In this document: positions 1 through 7,604 of the stretch, in pieces | Layout of the letters: each line of letters starts with the position of its first letter | How positions within the stretch are numbered: the stretch's first letter is position 1 | NCBI GenBank assembly: GCA_041738285.1 | Contig: JBGSQB010000248.1 | Span: forward strand, 1-13,534 | Reading direction: 5' to 3' | Length of the DNA: 13,534 nt | Source of the DNA: SZUA-521 sp041738285 | GTDB lineage: Bacteria; Pseudomonadota; Gammaproteobacteria; Pseudomonadales; Azotimanducaceae | The notes under the pieces: model-generated | Told to the model about the DNA's origin: nothing | Seen by the model: the letters and a program-made list of their open reading frames with translations, nothing else | The model's database searches: none | Made by a program: the position numbers and the translations under genes

Positions 1-399
1 GACCATGATCGTGCGCAACAGGTGGCGTCGGTGCCCAGCGGGTCGCAGCTCACTGCCTATGCACGGTGTAACGGCACTGAACGGTCCGTAGGGCGCAACC
101 ATCCATTCGAGCGCCGCAGCGGGATCATCGAACGCGATCAACAGTCCGGTGCGAAACAGTTGTGCGGTCGGCTCGAGGATCGACTCCGCGCCACGCTGAA
201 AGAGCCAATCCGAACTGCGCCACGCAGCGACGCAGTCGAGTACGGCGGCATAGTGCTGCCAGTCGAGGCGGCGGGCGGGATTGCCAAGGTCGACCTCGTC
301 GATGTCGGCATCCCCAAGGAGTTCAGTCAGCGGCAGTCCCTCGGCGGCGAGGGTCCGCCCGACTCCGAGAAGCTGCTGAACAGCTATTTCTGCCGCCAT
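1..399 (-). CDS. Partial probable transcriptional regulator or sensor, N-terminal part (gene runs off the left edge)
   Basis: The frame is open from an ATG at 399 to the window edge, giving 133 residues without a stop. An in-frame TGA lies five codons upstream of the ATG, so this start is well bounded, and a GAGG lies about 10 nt before it. Third codon positions are GC-rich, as in the neighbouring real genes. The protein is acidic and helical. The stretch after residue 40 (RRLDWQHYAAVLDCVAAW) and the later DDPAAALEWMVAPYGPF resemble the effector-binding N-terminal region of AraC-type regulators, or a similar sensory domain. No DNA-binding domain is visible because the C-terminal part is missing. 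It is divergent from the GST gene across about 100 bp, an arrangement common for a regulator and its target. I am fairly sure it is a gene but unsure of the family. Confidence 0.62.
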   Translation of the reverse strand, partial: MAAEIAVQQLLGVGRTLAAEGLPLTELLGDADIDEVDLGNPARRLDWQHYAAVLDCVAAWRSSDWLFQRGAESILEPTAQLFRTGLLIAFDDPAAALEWMVAPYGPFSAVTPCIGSELRPAGHRRHLLRTIMV

Positions 400-472
400 C
401 GTCCAACAGCCTCACTCGAGCTGCATCTGTACGGACGGTAACATGGCATCGGCAAAAGTGATGGCACAATGT

Positions 473-489
473 CGGTCACTCAATCACCG
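473..489. promoter_or_regulatory. Weak imperfect dyad just before the GST ribosome binding site
   Basis: CGGT at 473-476 is mirrored by ACCG at 486-489 around a centre at 481, with 6 of 8 positions paired. It directly abuts the GGGGG ribosome binding site of the GST gene (489-493). The space between the two divergent genes (400-499) must hold both promoters, but no convincing -35/-10 pair was found. This is a candidate operator only. Confidence 0.2.
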
Positions 490-499
490 GGGGATCGCA

Positions 500-1111
500 A
501 TGCAGATCATCGAAGCCAAGGGCACACCCAATGGGCGCCGGGTACGGGTCTTTCTCGCCGAGAAGGGCCTCAAGGTGGAAGGCGTCAACATCGACCTGCG
601 CGCTGCCGAGAACCTCTCCGCTGCGCACCGCGCGAAGAACCCCTTCGGCCGCATCCCGGTGCTCGAACTCGACGATGGCACATGCATCGCTGAAAGTGTC
701 GCCATCTGCCGCTACTTCGAAGAAACCAATCCCACGCCACCACTGTTTGGCATCGGCGCCGTTGGCAAGGCGCAAGTCGAAATGTGGAACCGACGCGCGG
801 AGTTGAGTTTCCTGATGCCAGCAGCGCAAGCGTTTCGGAACATCACCGGGTTCTTCAAGGATCGCGAGAAGATCTCCGCCGAATGGGGGACCATCAGCAA
901 GGAGGCTGCCGCGGAAGCACTGTCGCTGTTCGACACGGCCCTCGCCAAGAGCACCTTTCTGGCAGGCAAAGACTTCTCGATCGCCGACATCACCTTCGGT
1001 TGCGCGCTCGACTTCGCCCAGGCCGTGAAACTCGACCTGCCCTTCGACCTGGCAAACATCAAACGCTATCGCGCAGATCTCGCCAAACGAGAGAGCTGGG
1101 CGGCGCGCTGA
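500..1111 (+). CDS. Glutathione S-transferase family protein
   Basis: A cytosolic GST of 203 residues, a normal length. It would conjugate glutathione to, or reduce, an electrophilic or peroxide substrate. The N-terminal thioredoxin-like domain (about 1-80) has the cis-proline motif RIPVLELDDG (Pro53) and the glutathione-binding Glu65-Ser66 pair (IAESVAICRY). The helical C-terminal domain has the N-capping box SIADIT near 160-165. The first turn carries TPNG (residues 9-12), reminiscent of YfcG/Nu-class GSTs, where Thr and Asn replace the usual catalytic Tyr, Ser or Cys. The ATG at 500 was chosen because GGGGG lies 6 nt upstream and the protein then begins exactly at the GST fold. A longer reading from 443 adds 19 residues with no family support. 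Only 2 nt separate its stop from the SDR gene, so the two are co-transcribed. The substrate is unknown. Confidence 0.93.
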   Translation: MQIIEAKGTPNGRRVRVFLAEKGLKVEGVNIDLRAAENLSAAHRAKNPFGRIPVLELDDGTCIAESVAICRYFEETNPTPPLFGIGAVGKAQVEMWNRRAELSFLMPAAQAFRNITGFFKDREKISAEWGTISKEAAAEALSLFDTALAKSTFLAGKDFSIADITFGCALDFAQAVKLDLPFDLANIKRYRADLAKRESWAAR

Positions 1112-1113
1112 AC

Positions 1114-2043
1114 ATGACACAAGCAACGATGCCGAAGCTCGATTCCAATAGTTCTGCCGCCGACGTGCTGGCCGGCAGCGATCTGACCGGCAAGACGATC
1201 ATCGTCACCGGTGCCAATACGGGTATCGGAGAGGCAACCGCAAGCGCATTGGCGGGCGCGGGCGCACGGGTCATCTTTGCCTGCCGACGGGCGGATACCG
1301 CCCAGCTGGCGCTCGCGCGCACCCGCGCCGCTCACCCCCAAGCCAAAGCCGAATTCGTCGAACTCGACCTCGCATCCTTTTCGAGCATTCGCAAGTTCGC
1401 CGACTCCCTCGTGGCCGACAAGATCGATGTTCTCGTGTGCAATGCGGGTCTTTCGGTCAACGCCTGGACACCGACCAAGGAAGGGTTCGAGGCGACCGTC
1501 GGCGTGTGCCACATCGGCCACTATCTGCCAGCACGGCTGCTCATGCCGAGGCTTCTCGCGGCGGGCACACCGCGGGTGGTGATGGTGTCGAGCTTGAGCC
1601 ATCGTATGCCCGCCAAACTGGATTTCGACAAATTCCCGATGACGGCGAGCAACTTCAATGGGCTCGCGGCCTACGGTCAGGCCAAACTGTGTAATGTGCT
1701 GATGGCGAAGTCGCTGCAGCAGCGCTACGGCGACCGTGGGCTCACCGCGTGCGCATTGCATCCCGGCACGCTGGTCACTACCGAGATCGGCCGCAACTCC
1801 AAGATCGTGAGTCTGCTGATCAAACTCGTGAGTCCCTTTACCAAGAGCCCGGCGCAGGGCGCGGCGACCAGTGTGTATGGTGTGGTGCACGAACCGGCCA
1901 GTGACATCGCCGGCAAGTATCTCAAGGACTGCCACGTCGAACCGTGCAGCGATGAAGCAAACGACGCGAGCGTGGCCGCGCGGTTGTGGACACTGAGCGA
2001 AGGATTCGTCGCGCGGGGTGGCGAGTTCCCGGCTTGGCCCTGA
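1114..2043 (+). CDS. Short-chain dehydrogenase/reductase, WWOX/retinol-dehydrogenase/POR-like
   Basis: An NAD(P)-dependent oxidoreductase of 309 residues that would interconvert an alcohol and a carbonyl. The Rossmann motif TGANTGIG is at 32-39, with CRR at 57-59 after the second strand, which is compatible with NADP preference. NAG is at 110-112, the catalytic serine region VSS at 158-160, and YGQAK supplies Tyr187 and Lys191. The C-terminal half (for example SPFTKSPAQGAATSVYG) strongly recalls WWOX and retinol dehydrogenases, with more distant likeness to protochlorophyllide reductase. One oddity is that the usual VNHLGHF motif reads VCHIGHY, so the Asn of the Asn-Ser-Tyr-Lys tetrad is Cys132. 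The ATG at 1114 follows the GST stop by 2 nt and gives a natural SDR N-terminus. The end overlaps the start of the PhyH-like gene. Confidence 0.93.
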   Translation: MTQATMPKLDSNSSAADVLAGSDLTGKTIIVTGANTGIGEATASALAGAGARVIFACRRADTAQLALARTRAAHPQAKAEFVELDLASFSSIRKFADSLVADKIDVLVCNAGLSVNAWTPTKEGFEATVGVCHIGHYLPARLLMPRLLAAGTPRVVMVSSLSHRMPAKLDFDKFPMTASNFNGLAAYGQAKLCNVLMAKSLQQRYGDRGLTACALHPGTLVTTEIGRNSKIVSLLIKLVSPFTKSPAQGAATSVYGVVHEPASDIAGKYLKDCHVEPCSDEANDASVAARLWTLSEGFVARGGEFPAWP

Positions 2044-2810
2044 TTTCGGCCGAGGAGCTGCGCCAGTATCGAAGCGGCGGGTTTTTCGTTCGTCCTGAGG
2101 TACTGACCACGGCCGAAGTGCGCGAACTGCAGATCGCCGCGGAGCGCAGCGCTATGTGCGCCGCGAAGCGCAGCATCACTGGCCGCACATACTCACTCGA
2201 TGGCAAACGCTTCGTCGACGTCGACTGTGCGACGATTCAGTTTGAGCACGGTGAGGACGGTGATGCGATCCGCGTGATCGAACCGGCGGATGCATTCGAT
2301 GATCGCTGGCAGTCGCTCATCGACGATCCACGCATCACCCAACCCATCGCCGGCATCATCGGTACGCACGCGCTTGCCCTGTGGACGATCAAGCTCAACC
2401 TCAAACGCCCTGCGATCGGCTCGGGGTTCGGCTGGCATCAGGATTCGCCGTACTGGATTCACGACTGCAAGCACGTCGATCTGCTGCCGAACGTGTATGT
2501 TGCGCTCGACGATGCGACCCAAGACAACGGCTGCCTGCGCGTGATTCGCGCAAGTCACACGCGAGGGTGTCTGCCCGGCCGAGTGGATGGCACCCAACTC
2601 GGCGGCTTCTTCACCGACGCCACATGTTTCGACGAAGCGGATCAGGTCGCGTTGACCGTCGCCGCAGGTTCGCTCGTTTTTTTCAGCCCGCACATCGTGC
2701 ACGGTTCGCGACCGAACACCTCAGACAGGCAGCGGCGCGCGGTGATCATCACCTATCAGCCGGCTGGTCATCCGACGTTGAAGTCACGCCAGATGCGGAA
2801 CATCGCCTGA
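2034..2810 (+). CDS. Phytanoyl-CoA dioxygenase (PhyH) family protein
   Basis: A Fe(II)/2-oxoglutarate-dependent oxygenase that would hydroxylate an unactivated carbon. With the start used here it has 258 residues. The facial triad is visible: His135 and Asp137 in WHQDSPYW, and His223 in PHIVHGSRPN. Arg234 or Arg235 (QRRAVIITY) would bind the 2-oxoglutarate carboxylate. The start is uncertain. TTG at 2034 follows a purine-rich GGGGTGGCGAG about 10 nt upstream and yields ALISAEELRQYRSGGFFV, the usual beginning of this family. CTG at 2040 overlaps the SDR stop, and GTG at 1986 gives 16 more residues without family resemblance. All three overlap the SDR gene, so translational coupling is likely. 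It converges on the hydrolase gene with one base between the two stop codons. PhyH-like proteins in such loci act on many lipids and secondary metabolites, so the substrate is not inferred. Confidence 0.88.
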   Translation: MALISAEELRQYRSGGFFVRPEVLTTAEVRELQIAAERSAMCAAKRSITGRTYSLDGKRFVDVDCATIQFEHGEDGDAIRVIEPADAFDDRWQSLIDDPRITQPIAGIIGTHALALWTIKLNLKRPAIGSGFGWHQDSPYWIHDCKHVDLLPNVYVALDDATQDNGCLRVIRASHTRGCLPGRVDGTQLGGFFTDATCFDEADQVALTVAAGSLVFFSPHIVHGSRPNTSDRQRRAVIITYQPAGHPTLKSRQMRNIA

Positions 2811-2811
2811 G

Positions 2812-4647
2812 CTACTCCGGTGGCCGCGGGATACGAAACTGCCAGTGCCGGGGCGGGCCGATCGCGACTTCATCAAGTGCAGCGGTGAGACGCACCGCCA
2901 CGAGAAAGTCGCTGCCCTGCACGCGCATACTGCCATGCACTTCGATTGTTGCCGTCCAATCCGCGCCTTGCATCTGGATGCGTCTGTTGCACCGCGCGGC
3001 CGCACTTTCCGCATCGGCAGGATCAATGGTCAGCAGGTCCTCACTCATCGATTGCACGATAAGACCATTGGTGTGGCGCACACGCGGGCCGTCGAAACGC
3101 TGCAGAAACTCACCGCAGCCGATCCGTTTCTCGTAAGTTGCCGCCTCCAACATTTCCACCGCGCCCATTGCTGCCGCCTCGGGTGGTGGGAACTCGACGC
3201 TCGAAGCGGGCTGCCACTGCGGTAGGATCAGTGCAATGCGATCGATGTCGACCGCATCAGTGTCCACGGCCGGCCAGATCAATGGCCAGTAGCTGCGTGC
3301 GAACGCGATCCGCAGCGTGCCGCCCGCGCCAATGCGCTCGCCGATGACATTGAGTTCGACACGTCCGTTGGCAAGCGCTCCGATTCCCCAACTGATCAGT
3401 CGCGATTTGCCGTTCTCACCGACTGCACACAGTCGCACCACCAGATGACCACGGCGCGCTGGATCAATCGCGGTGAAATCCACGCGAGGTCTGCCGAGAA
3501 CCGTGATGTCATGATCGATCGTGAAGTCGACCGTCGTCGCGCGCGCATCATCGCTGCCTTGGTCCGGCGCAAGATCGTGGGCACCAAACGGACACCATGC
3601 CCCGGCGGCCTCGCCGTGCCGCAGGTCCGTCCTGATTTGCTGCGCGGGAATGGCGACCGCGTACGGTGTCGTCGCGGCGTCGCCACCATACCAAGCATCC
3701 ATCCAAACTCGCAGGGGTGGATCGTCAGCCACCCCGCTCGGCCTGTCGCGCAACCACCGGTTCCACCATCGCAAGCATTCCTGCAGGAATCCGATGCGCG
3801 GACCCGGCGATGCGGCGTGGGGCCAGTTGTGCGCCCAGGGCCCAATGATGGCGCGGCGTTCACTTTGCAGACCATCGAGCAGGCGCAGCACGGCATTGGT
3901 ATATCCGTCGGCCCAACCGCCGACGACGAGCACTGGGGCCGCGATCGCGGCGTAGTTCTCACACACCGAGCCATGCCGCCAGTAGTCATCACGCGTCGAG
4001 TGGCGCAGCCAGGTATCGATGAACGCTGGTGTCGATGCGACGCGCTCGCGCCACGCATCGCGCCAGGTGCCTCCGACCACCGCAGGATCGGGTGGGCGCG
4101 CGTTGATACTGAGCAATGTCGTGGCCCAGCCGAGCATATCGCGGGCGAGCACCGCACCACCCATGTAATGCACGTCATCCTGGTAGCGATCGTCGGTCGA
4201 ACACACGGACACCACTGCACGCAGCGCGGGCGGTGCAAGCGCTGCGATCTGCAGGGCGTTGAATCCACCCCAGGAGATTCCCATGAGCCCGACGCGACCG
4301 TTGCACCACGGCTGACGCGCGATCCAGGCAATGACTTCACACCCATCGGCGAGTTCGGCTGCGCTGTACTCGTCGGTGAGGAGGCCATCCGAATCCCCGC
4401 TGCCGCGCACGTCCACCCGCAGCGAAGCGTAGCCATGGCCTGCGAACCAGGCATGACGGGATGCATCCTCCGCATCCGTGCCGTCGCCCTTTCGATAGGG
4501 CAGATACTCGAGGATCGCTGGCACGGGACTGGCATTCGCATCGACCGGCAGCCACGCCCGCGCCGCAAGGCGAATGCCGTCAGGCAGTTCGATCCAGAGG
4601 TGATCGATGACGCGGACGCGATGCGGAAACTGCGTCGCGACCGCCAT
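2812..4647 (-). CDS. CocE/NonD family serine hydrolase (X-Pro dipeptidyl-peptidase S15-like)
   Basis: A 611-residue alpha/beta hydrolase of the family that includes cocaine esterase, alpha-amino-acid ester hydrolases and glutaryl acylases. It would cleave an ester or amide. The nucleophile is Ser125 in GISWGG, the acid probably Asp247 in GWADGY, and the base His273 in GPWAHNW, in the order and spacing of the family. RVDVRGSGDSDG (about 77-88) precedes the cap region. The C-terminal third is the beta-rich PepX_C jelly roll. No signal peptide is seen, so it is probably cytoplasmic. The ATG at 4647 lies one base after the stop of the upstream flavoprotein gene and begins MAVATQFPHRVRVIDHLW, which suits the family. 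A longer reading from 4698 would overlap the upstream gene. It has no strong ribosome binding site of its own, suggesting coupled translation. It is the last gene of the MarR operon. Confidence 0.93.
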   Translation of the reverse strand: MAVATQFPHRVRVIDHLWIELPDGIRLAARAWLPVDANASPVPAILEYLPYRKGDGTDAEDASRHAWFAGHGYASLRVDVRGSGDSDGLLTDEYSAAELADGCEVIAWIARQPWCNGRVGLMGISWGGFNALQIAALAPPALRAVVSVCSTDDRYQDDVHYMGGAVLARDMLGWATTLLSINARPPDPAVVGGTWRDAWRERVASTPAFIDTWLRHSTRDDYWRHGSVCENYAAIAAPVLVVGGWADGYTNAVLRLLDGLQSERRAIIGPWAHNWPHAASPGPRIGFLQECLRWWNRWLRDRPSGVADDPPLRVWMDAWYGGDAATTPYAVAIPAQQIRTDLRHGEAAGAWCPFGAHDLAPDQGSDDARATTVDFTIDHDITVLGRPRVDFTAIDPARRGHLVVRLCAVGENGKSRLISWGIGALANGRVELNVIGERIGAGGTLRIAFARSYWPLIWPAVDTDAVDIDRIALILPQWQPASSVEFPPPEAAAMGAVEMLEAATYEKRIGCGEFLQRFDGPRVRHTNGLIVQSMSEDLLTIDPADAESAAARCNRRIQMQGADWTATIEVHGSMRVQGSDFLVAVRLTAALDEVAIGPPRHWQFRIPRPPE

Positions 4648-4648
4648 G

Positions 4649-5740
4649 TCAGGGCGCGGCGTTTGGATTCGATAGTGCGCGCAACCGGACTTGCGCATCG
4701 GTCGCCAGTTCTCGGGTCAGCACACCGGCGTCGATGCCGCGGCACATGCGCGCGGACTGCCCGGACCAGAGTGACGTGAAGTCACTCGACGCGCCCGCCT
4801 CTGCTTTACTGCGCAGTGGTGCGAGCGCGACAGCGGCGCCGGGAAATGCAGGTGCTACGTCGCTGATCGGCCCCAACTCGCGGACGATGCGATTGATGAA
4901 GCCGCGCGCCGGACGCCCCGTGAATACGTTGGTGAGCACGGTCGAATCGTCCGCACCATCACGCAGGGCGGCTCGATGCAGGTCGCCGATGGTGGCCTGG
5001 GCCGTGAGCAGGTAGGCGGTGCCCATCTGCGCTGCCACAGCACCGAGTGCAAACGCGGATGCAATGCCACGACCGTCACCGATGCCCCCGGCTGCAATCA
5101 CCGGCACCCGCACCGCATCCACGACTTGCGGCACCAGTGCAAGCGTACCGGGTTGTGCAGACACATCGTTGGTCAGGAACATGCCGCGGTGGCCGCCCGC
5201 TTCGGCGCCCTGGGCAATGATCGCATCGCAGCCGTGGGCTTCGAGCCAGCGTGCTTCGGCCACCGTAGTTGCGCTTGCCAGAACCTTGGCGCCACTTCGC
5301 TTCACCCGTGCGAGAAGCTGCGAATCCGGTAGTCCGAAGTGAAAGCTGACTACCGGTGGGCGCAATTCTTCGATGAGGGCGCATGTAGTTTCATCGAACG
5401 GCGCGCGTCCTCCGACTGCGGATGGCGATGCCTCCTCGACGCCAAGCTCGGCGTAGTACATCGCGAGACATTCGCGCCATGCCGCCTCGCGTACAGGATC
5501 TGGTGGCGCTGGAGTGTGACAGAAGAAGTTGAGATTGAACGGGTTGGCCGTGCCACCCCTGATGAGTTCGACTTCAGCCCGGATACCGTCGGCGTTCAGC
5601 ATCGCGCATGGCAAGGACCCCAGACCGCCCGCTTCGCACACGGCCACCACCAGTGCCGCGCGATTCGCGCCCGCCATCGGCGCCTGCACAATCGGCAATT
5701 CGATACCAAAGAGATCCAATACGCGATTGCTTGGCCACAT
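4649..5740 (-). CDS. Nitronate monooxygenase / 2-nitropropane dioxygenase-like FMN protein
   Basis: A 363-residue TIM-barrel flavoprotein. Family members oxidise alkyl nitronates such as propionate-3-nitronate, and some relatives act as enoyl reductases or other FMN enzymes. FMN-site motifs seen are QAPMAG (19-24), SFHFGLP (132-138), AQGAEAGGHRG with His184, the usual catalytic-base position, AAGGIGDGRGIA (216-227), and GAVAAQMGTAYL for the phosphate. The order and spacing fit class I nitronate monooxygenases. The ATG at 5740 was chosen for its excellent GGAGG ribosome binding site (5748-5752, 7-nt spacing). The open frame extends 39 codons further upstream, but that part is low-complexity and overlaps the preceding gene. 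It is separated by 22 nt from the DUF3604 gene upstream and 1 nt from the hydrolase downstream. Family assignment is firm, but nitronate as the true substrate is an inference. Confidence 0.92.
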   Translation of the reverse strand: MWPSNRVLDLFGIELPIVQAPMAGANRAALVVAVCEAGGLGSLPCAMLNADGIRAEVELIRGGTANPFNLNFFCHTPAPPDPVREAAWRECLAMYYAELGVEEASPSAVGGRAPFDETTCALIEELRPPVVSFHFGLPDSQLLARVKRSGAKVLASATTVAEARWLEAHGCDAIIAQGAEAGGHRGMFLTNDVSAQPGTLALVPQVVDAVRVPVIAAGGIGDGRGIASAFALGAVAAQMGTAYLLTAQATIGDLHRAALRDGADDSTVLTNVFTGRPARGFINRIVRELGPISDVAPAFPGAAVALAPLRSKAEAGASSDFTSLWSGQSARMCRGIDAGVLTRELATDAQVRLRALSNPNAAP

Positions 5741-5762
5741 ATGCACGCCTCCGCCATTGGCG

Positions 5763-7604
5763 TCAGTTCGGGGTGTACCAGATCGGCGATGACCATGCGC
5801 GTTCGGCGATGGTCTTCGGCAGACCCGGTCGTGGCGCGATGCCTGCGCGCAGAGCATCCCACGTCGACCAGCGGCAGGTTGGGTTCTCGATCACGCGCAC
5901 GTAGTAGAAGGCGCGCTGCTTCGCGTCGAACTCCGGATCGCGCCAGAACGTTGCCAACGCGACGTCGCCTTTGTCATAGGCCGATTCGCAGGTTGCCAGA
6001 TCGACCCCGGCGCCATTGTCCGGGCAGCGATGATCGGCGGTCGGCGCGACGCCATCGGAACAGGCAACGTCGAACACCACTTCCCTCGGATTGCCGTTCT
6101 CGATCCAGCCCTTGATGATCTGAAGCCGATCGAGCCACGCTCCGTTCGGATCACGCAGCGCTTCGGCGAAGAACACGGGCGCCGCACTGCCGCGGCCAAG
6201 CAGGTCACCACCCATCGGCACACCGTGGGCATACAGATCGGCGATGCCATCGGACTCCAACAGATCGAATCCGCCGAAGAAGCGCACGCGAATGCGCGGG
6301 CCCGAAGTTGCAAATACCTCCTTGCGACGCAGGGCGTCATAGATCGACTCACGCGAGTTCTGTTCGGCCCAAACCCCCGCAAGACCCGACGCGCCCCACT
6401 CAGTCAGATAAGGTGCCGGCTTTTCGTTTGCTGCCATCTCGGCGAACGTCGCCCAGTCCTTAACGCCCTCGGCCGGCACGGAGCCCCGACGCTCGGGAGA
6501 CCCATCGTTCACGCCGGTCTTGCTGACGTACACGTCCTCATCGTAGGTAGCCCCGCCATTATGGGTATCGCTCGAGCCGATGAATCCGAGTCGGTATGGA
6601 TTGAAGCCTTGTGTCTGTTCGAGTTCGAGTCCGGTGAGCAACGCATCGCGCACATAGCCACCACGGACATTGATCTTCGGATCGGTTTCACCCTGCAACG
6701 CGGCGTAAACTGCGGGCTTGTCGCCGAACAGTTCGAAGTCGGCCCACTCGTCGTTCGGTGACAGCAGGGGATGCGTCTCGGACGTGCCCTTCACCTGACT
6801 GATCTCGACGATGGGTTCGTTACGCGCACGCAACGCAGCGTATTGCGCATCGATCGGCCGGCCATCGAAAGCGGTGCGCTGGAACATGATGCCGTTGCTC
6901 CAGTTCGAGTTGTGCGGAATGGCCAGCGACTCGACACCCGATGCACGCAGACCGTCCATCCAACGCCACAGGTCTTCGGGATCGACGGAGTCAGTGGCGG
7001 CAAACGGCCGCCCCGGTGCGCCCTCGCCGCGAAAAATGACATTGCGATGCAGGTTGTACGGCTGGTTCGACGTGTACTCATAGCCCACAAACGTCGTGAA
7101 GCGCCCCGGCGCGTAATGCGCGTCGGCCGCGTCCTTCACCTTCTGCCAGGTATCGCGCATCACATCTTCGTGCTGCAGCGCGGGGTCCGATTTGCCTGTG
7201 ATGATCGACGCAGCCACGCCACGAAATGCCGGCAGATACACAGCAGGGTCGCGGCTGATGAGCTGTTTGGCGATCTCGGTCCTCGACAGCGCATGGTCGG
7301 GATCACCCATCGCACTCAGTACACCGAGATAAGTCGCATGATCGGTCACGGCCATGAAGTCGAGCGGGGCACCGCGCAGGCGCAACGGAAACCCCAGTGC
7401 GTGCTCGATCGGTTCACCGCTGGCAAAGCGGTAAGCATCTTCGGGCGTTGCGCGCACGTTGAAGATGTACGCATCGAAAGAATACTGGGTGTGCACGTGC
7501 AGGTCACCGAAGTAGGCCTGCCGCGACAACGGCGCATCCGCCGCCATACCTGGTACGGTCAGCACTGCGGCCACCAGCGCGCTGCCGAGCAGGGTCTTCA
7601 TCAT
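5763..7604 (-). CDS. Exported DUF3604 family protein with PHP-like metal-binding motifs
   Basis: A 613-residue protein of the DUF3604 family, whose biochemical role is poorly defined. An N-terminal signal peptide is clear (MMKTLLGSALVAAVLTVPGM, cleavage near AADA at about 20-22), so it should be periplasmic. The catalytic-looking residues resemble a PHP-type metal centre: His36 and His38 in GDLHVHTQYS, Asp88-His89 in TDHATY, Glu176 in VGYEYTS, His231 in IPHNSN, and Asp346 with His348 in GSSDTHNG. This predicts a metal-dependent hydrolase or phosphoesterase-like fold. The ATG at 7604 overlaps the TGA of the MarR gene (ATGA), with GAGGAAG 6 nt upstream. The strong coupling to MarR and the divergent TonB-dependent receptor suggest that it processes the imported compound in the periplasm. 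The C-terminal part has four cysteines (CSD, RCPD, TCES, PTCRW) that could form disulfides. Confidence 0.92.
   Translation of the reverse strand: MMKTLLGSALVAAVLTVPGMAADAPLSRQAYFGDLHVHTQYSFDAYIFNVRATPEDAYRFASGEPIEHALGFPLRLRGAPLDFMAVTDHATYLGVLSAMGDPDHALSRTEIAKQLISRDPAVYLPAFRGVAASIITGKSDPALQHEDVMRDTWQKVKDAADAHYAPGRFTTFVGYEYTSNQPYNLHRNVIFRGEGAPGRPFAATDSVDPEDLWRWMDGLRASGVESLAIPHNSNWSNGIMFQRTAFDGRPIDAQYAALRARNEPIVEISQVKGTSETHPLLSPNDEWADFELFGDKPAVYAALQGETDPKINVRGGYVRDALLTGLELEQTQGFNPYRLGFIGSSDTHNGGATYDEDVYVSKTGVNDGSPERRGSVPAEGVKDWATFAEMAANEKPAPYLTEWGASGLAGVWAEQNSRESIYDALRRKEVFATSGPRIRVRFFGGFDLLESDGIADLYAHGVPMGGDLLGRGSAAPVFFAEALRDPNGAWLDRLQIIKGWIENGNPREVVFDVACSDGVAPTADHRCPDNGAGVDLATCESAYDKGDVALATFWRDPEFDAKQRAFYYVRVIENPTCRWSTWDALRAGIAPRPGLPKTIAERAWSSPIWYTPN

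Noticed and set aside
22..441. Plus-strand open frame of 139 codons at the left end
   Set aside because: It is the shadow of the minus-strand gene at 1-399, which has a bounded start, a ribosome binding site and a plausible protein. The plus-strand product is Arg/Ser-rich with no recognisable fold.
457..480. AGTGA and TCACT inverted half-sites with a 14-nt spacer before the GST gene
   Set aside because: Five-base arms with a long spacer are expected by chance, and there is no second copy elsewhere.
476..1126. Minus-strand open frame of 216 codons opposite the GST gene
   Set aside because: It is antisense to a well-supported GST and has no recognisable domain.
1066..1935. Minus-strand open frame of 289 codons opposite the SDR gene
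   Set aside because: It is fully antisense to a clear SDR and rich in His, Arg and Gly, as expected for an antisense reading of a GC-rich gene. No motif or ribosome binding site was found.
3396..4745. Second minus-strand frame of 449 codons inside the hydrolase gene
   Set aside because: It is a frame-shifted, Arg/Ser/Cys-rich shadow of the same gene. The other frame contains all family motifs.
3445..4779. Plus-strand open frame of 444 codons opposite the CocE hydrolase
   Set aside because: Long but antisense to an intact catalytic-triad hydrolase. Composition is atypical (Arg/His/Pro-rich), and there is no domain or proper start signal.
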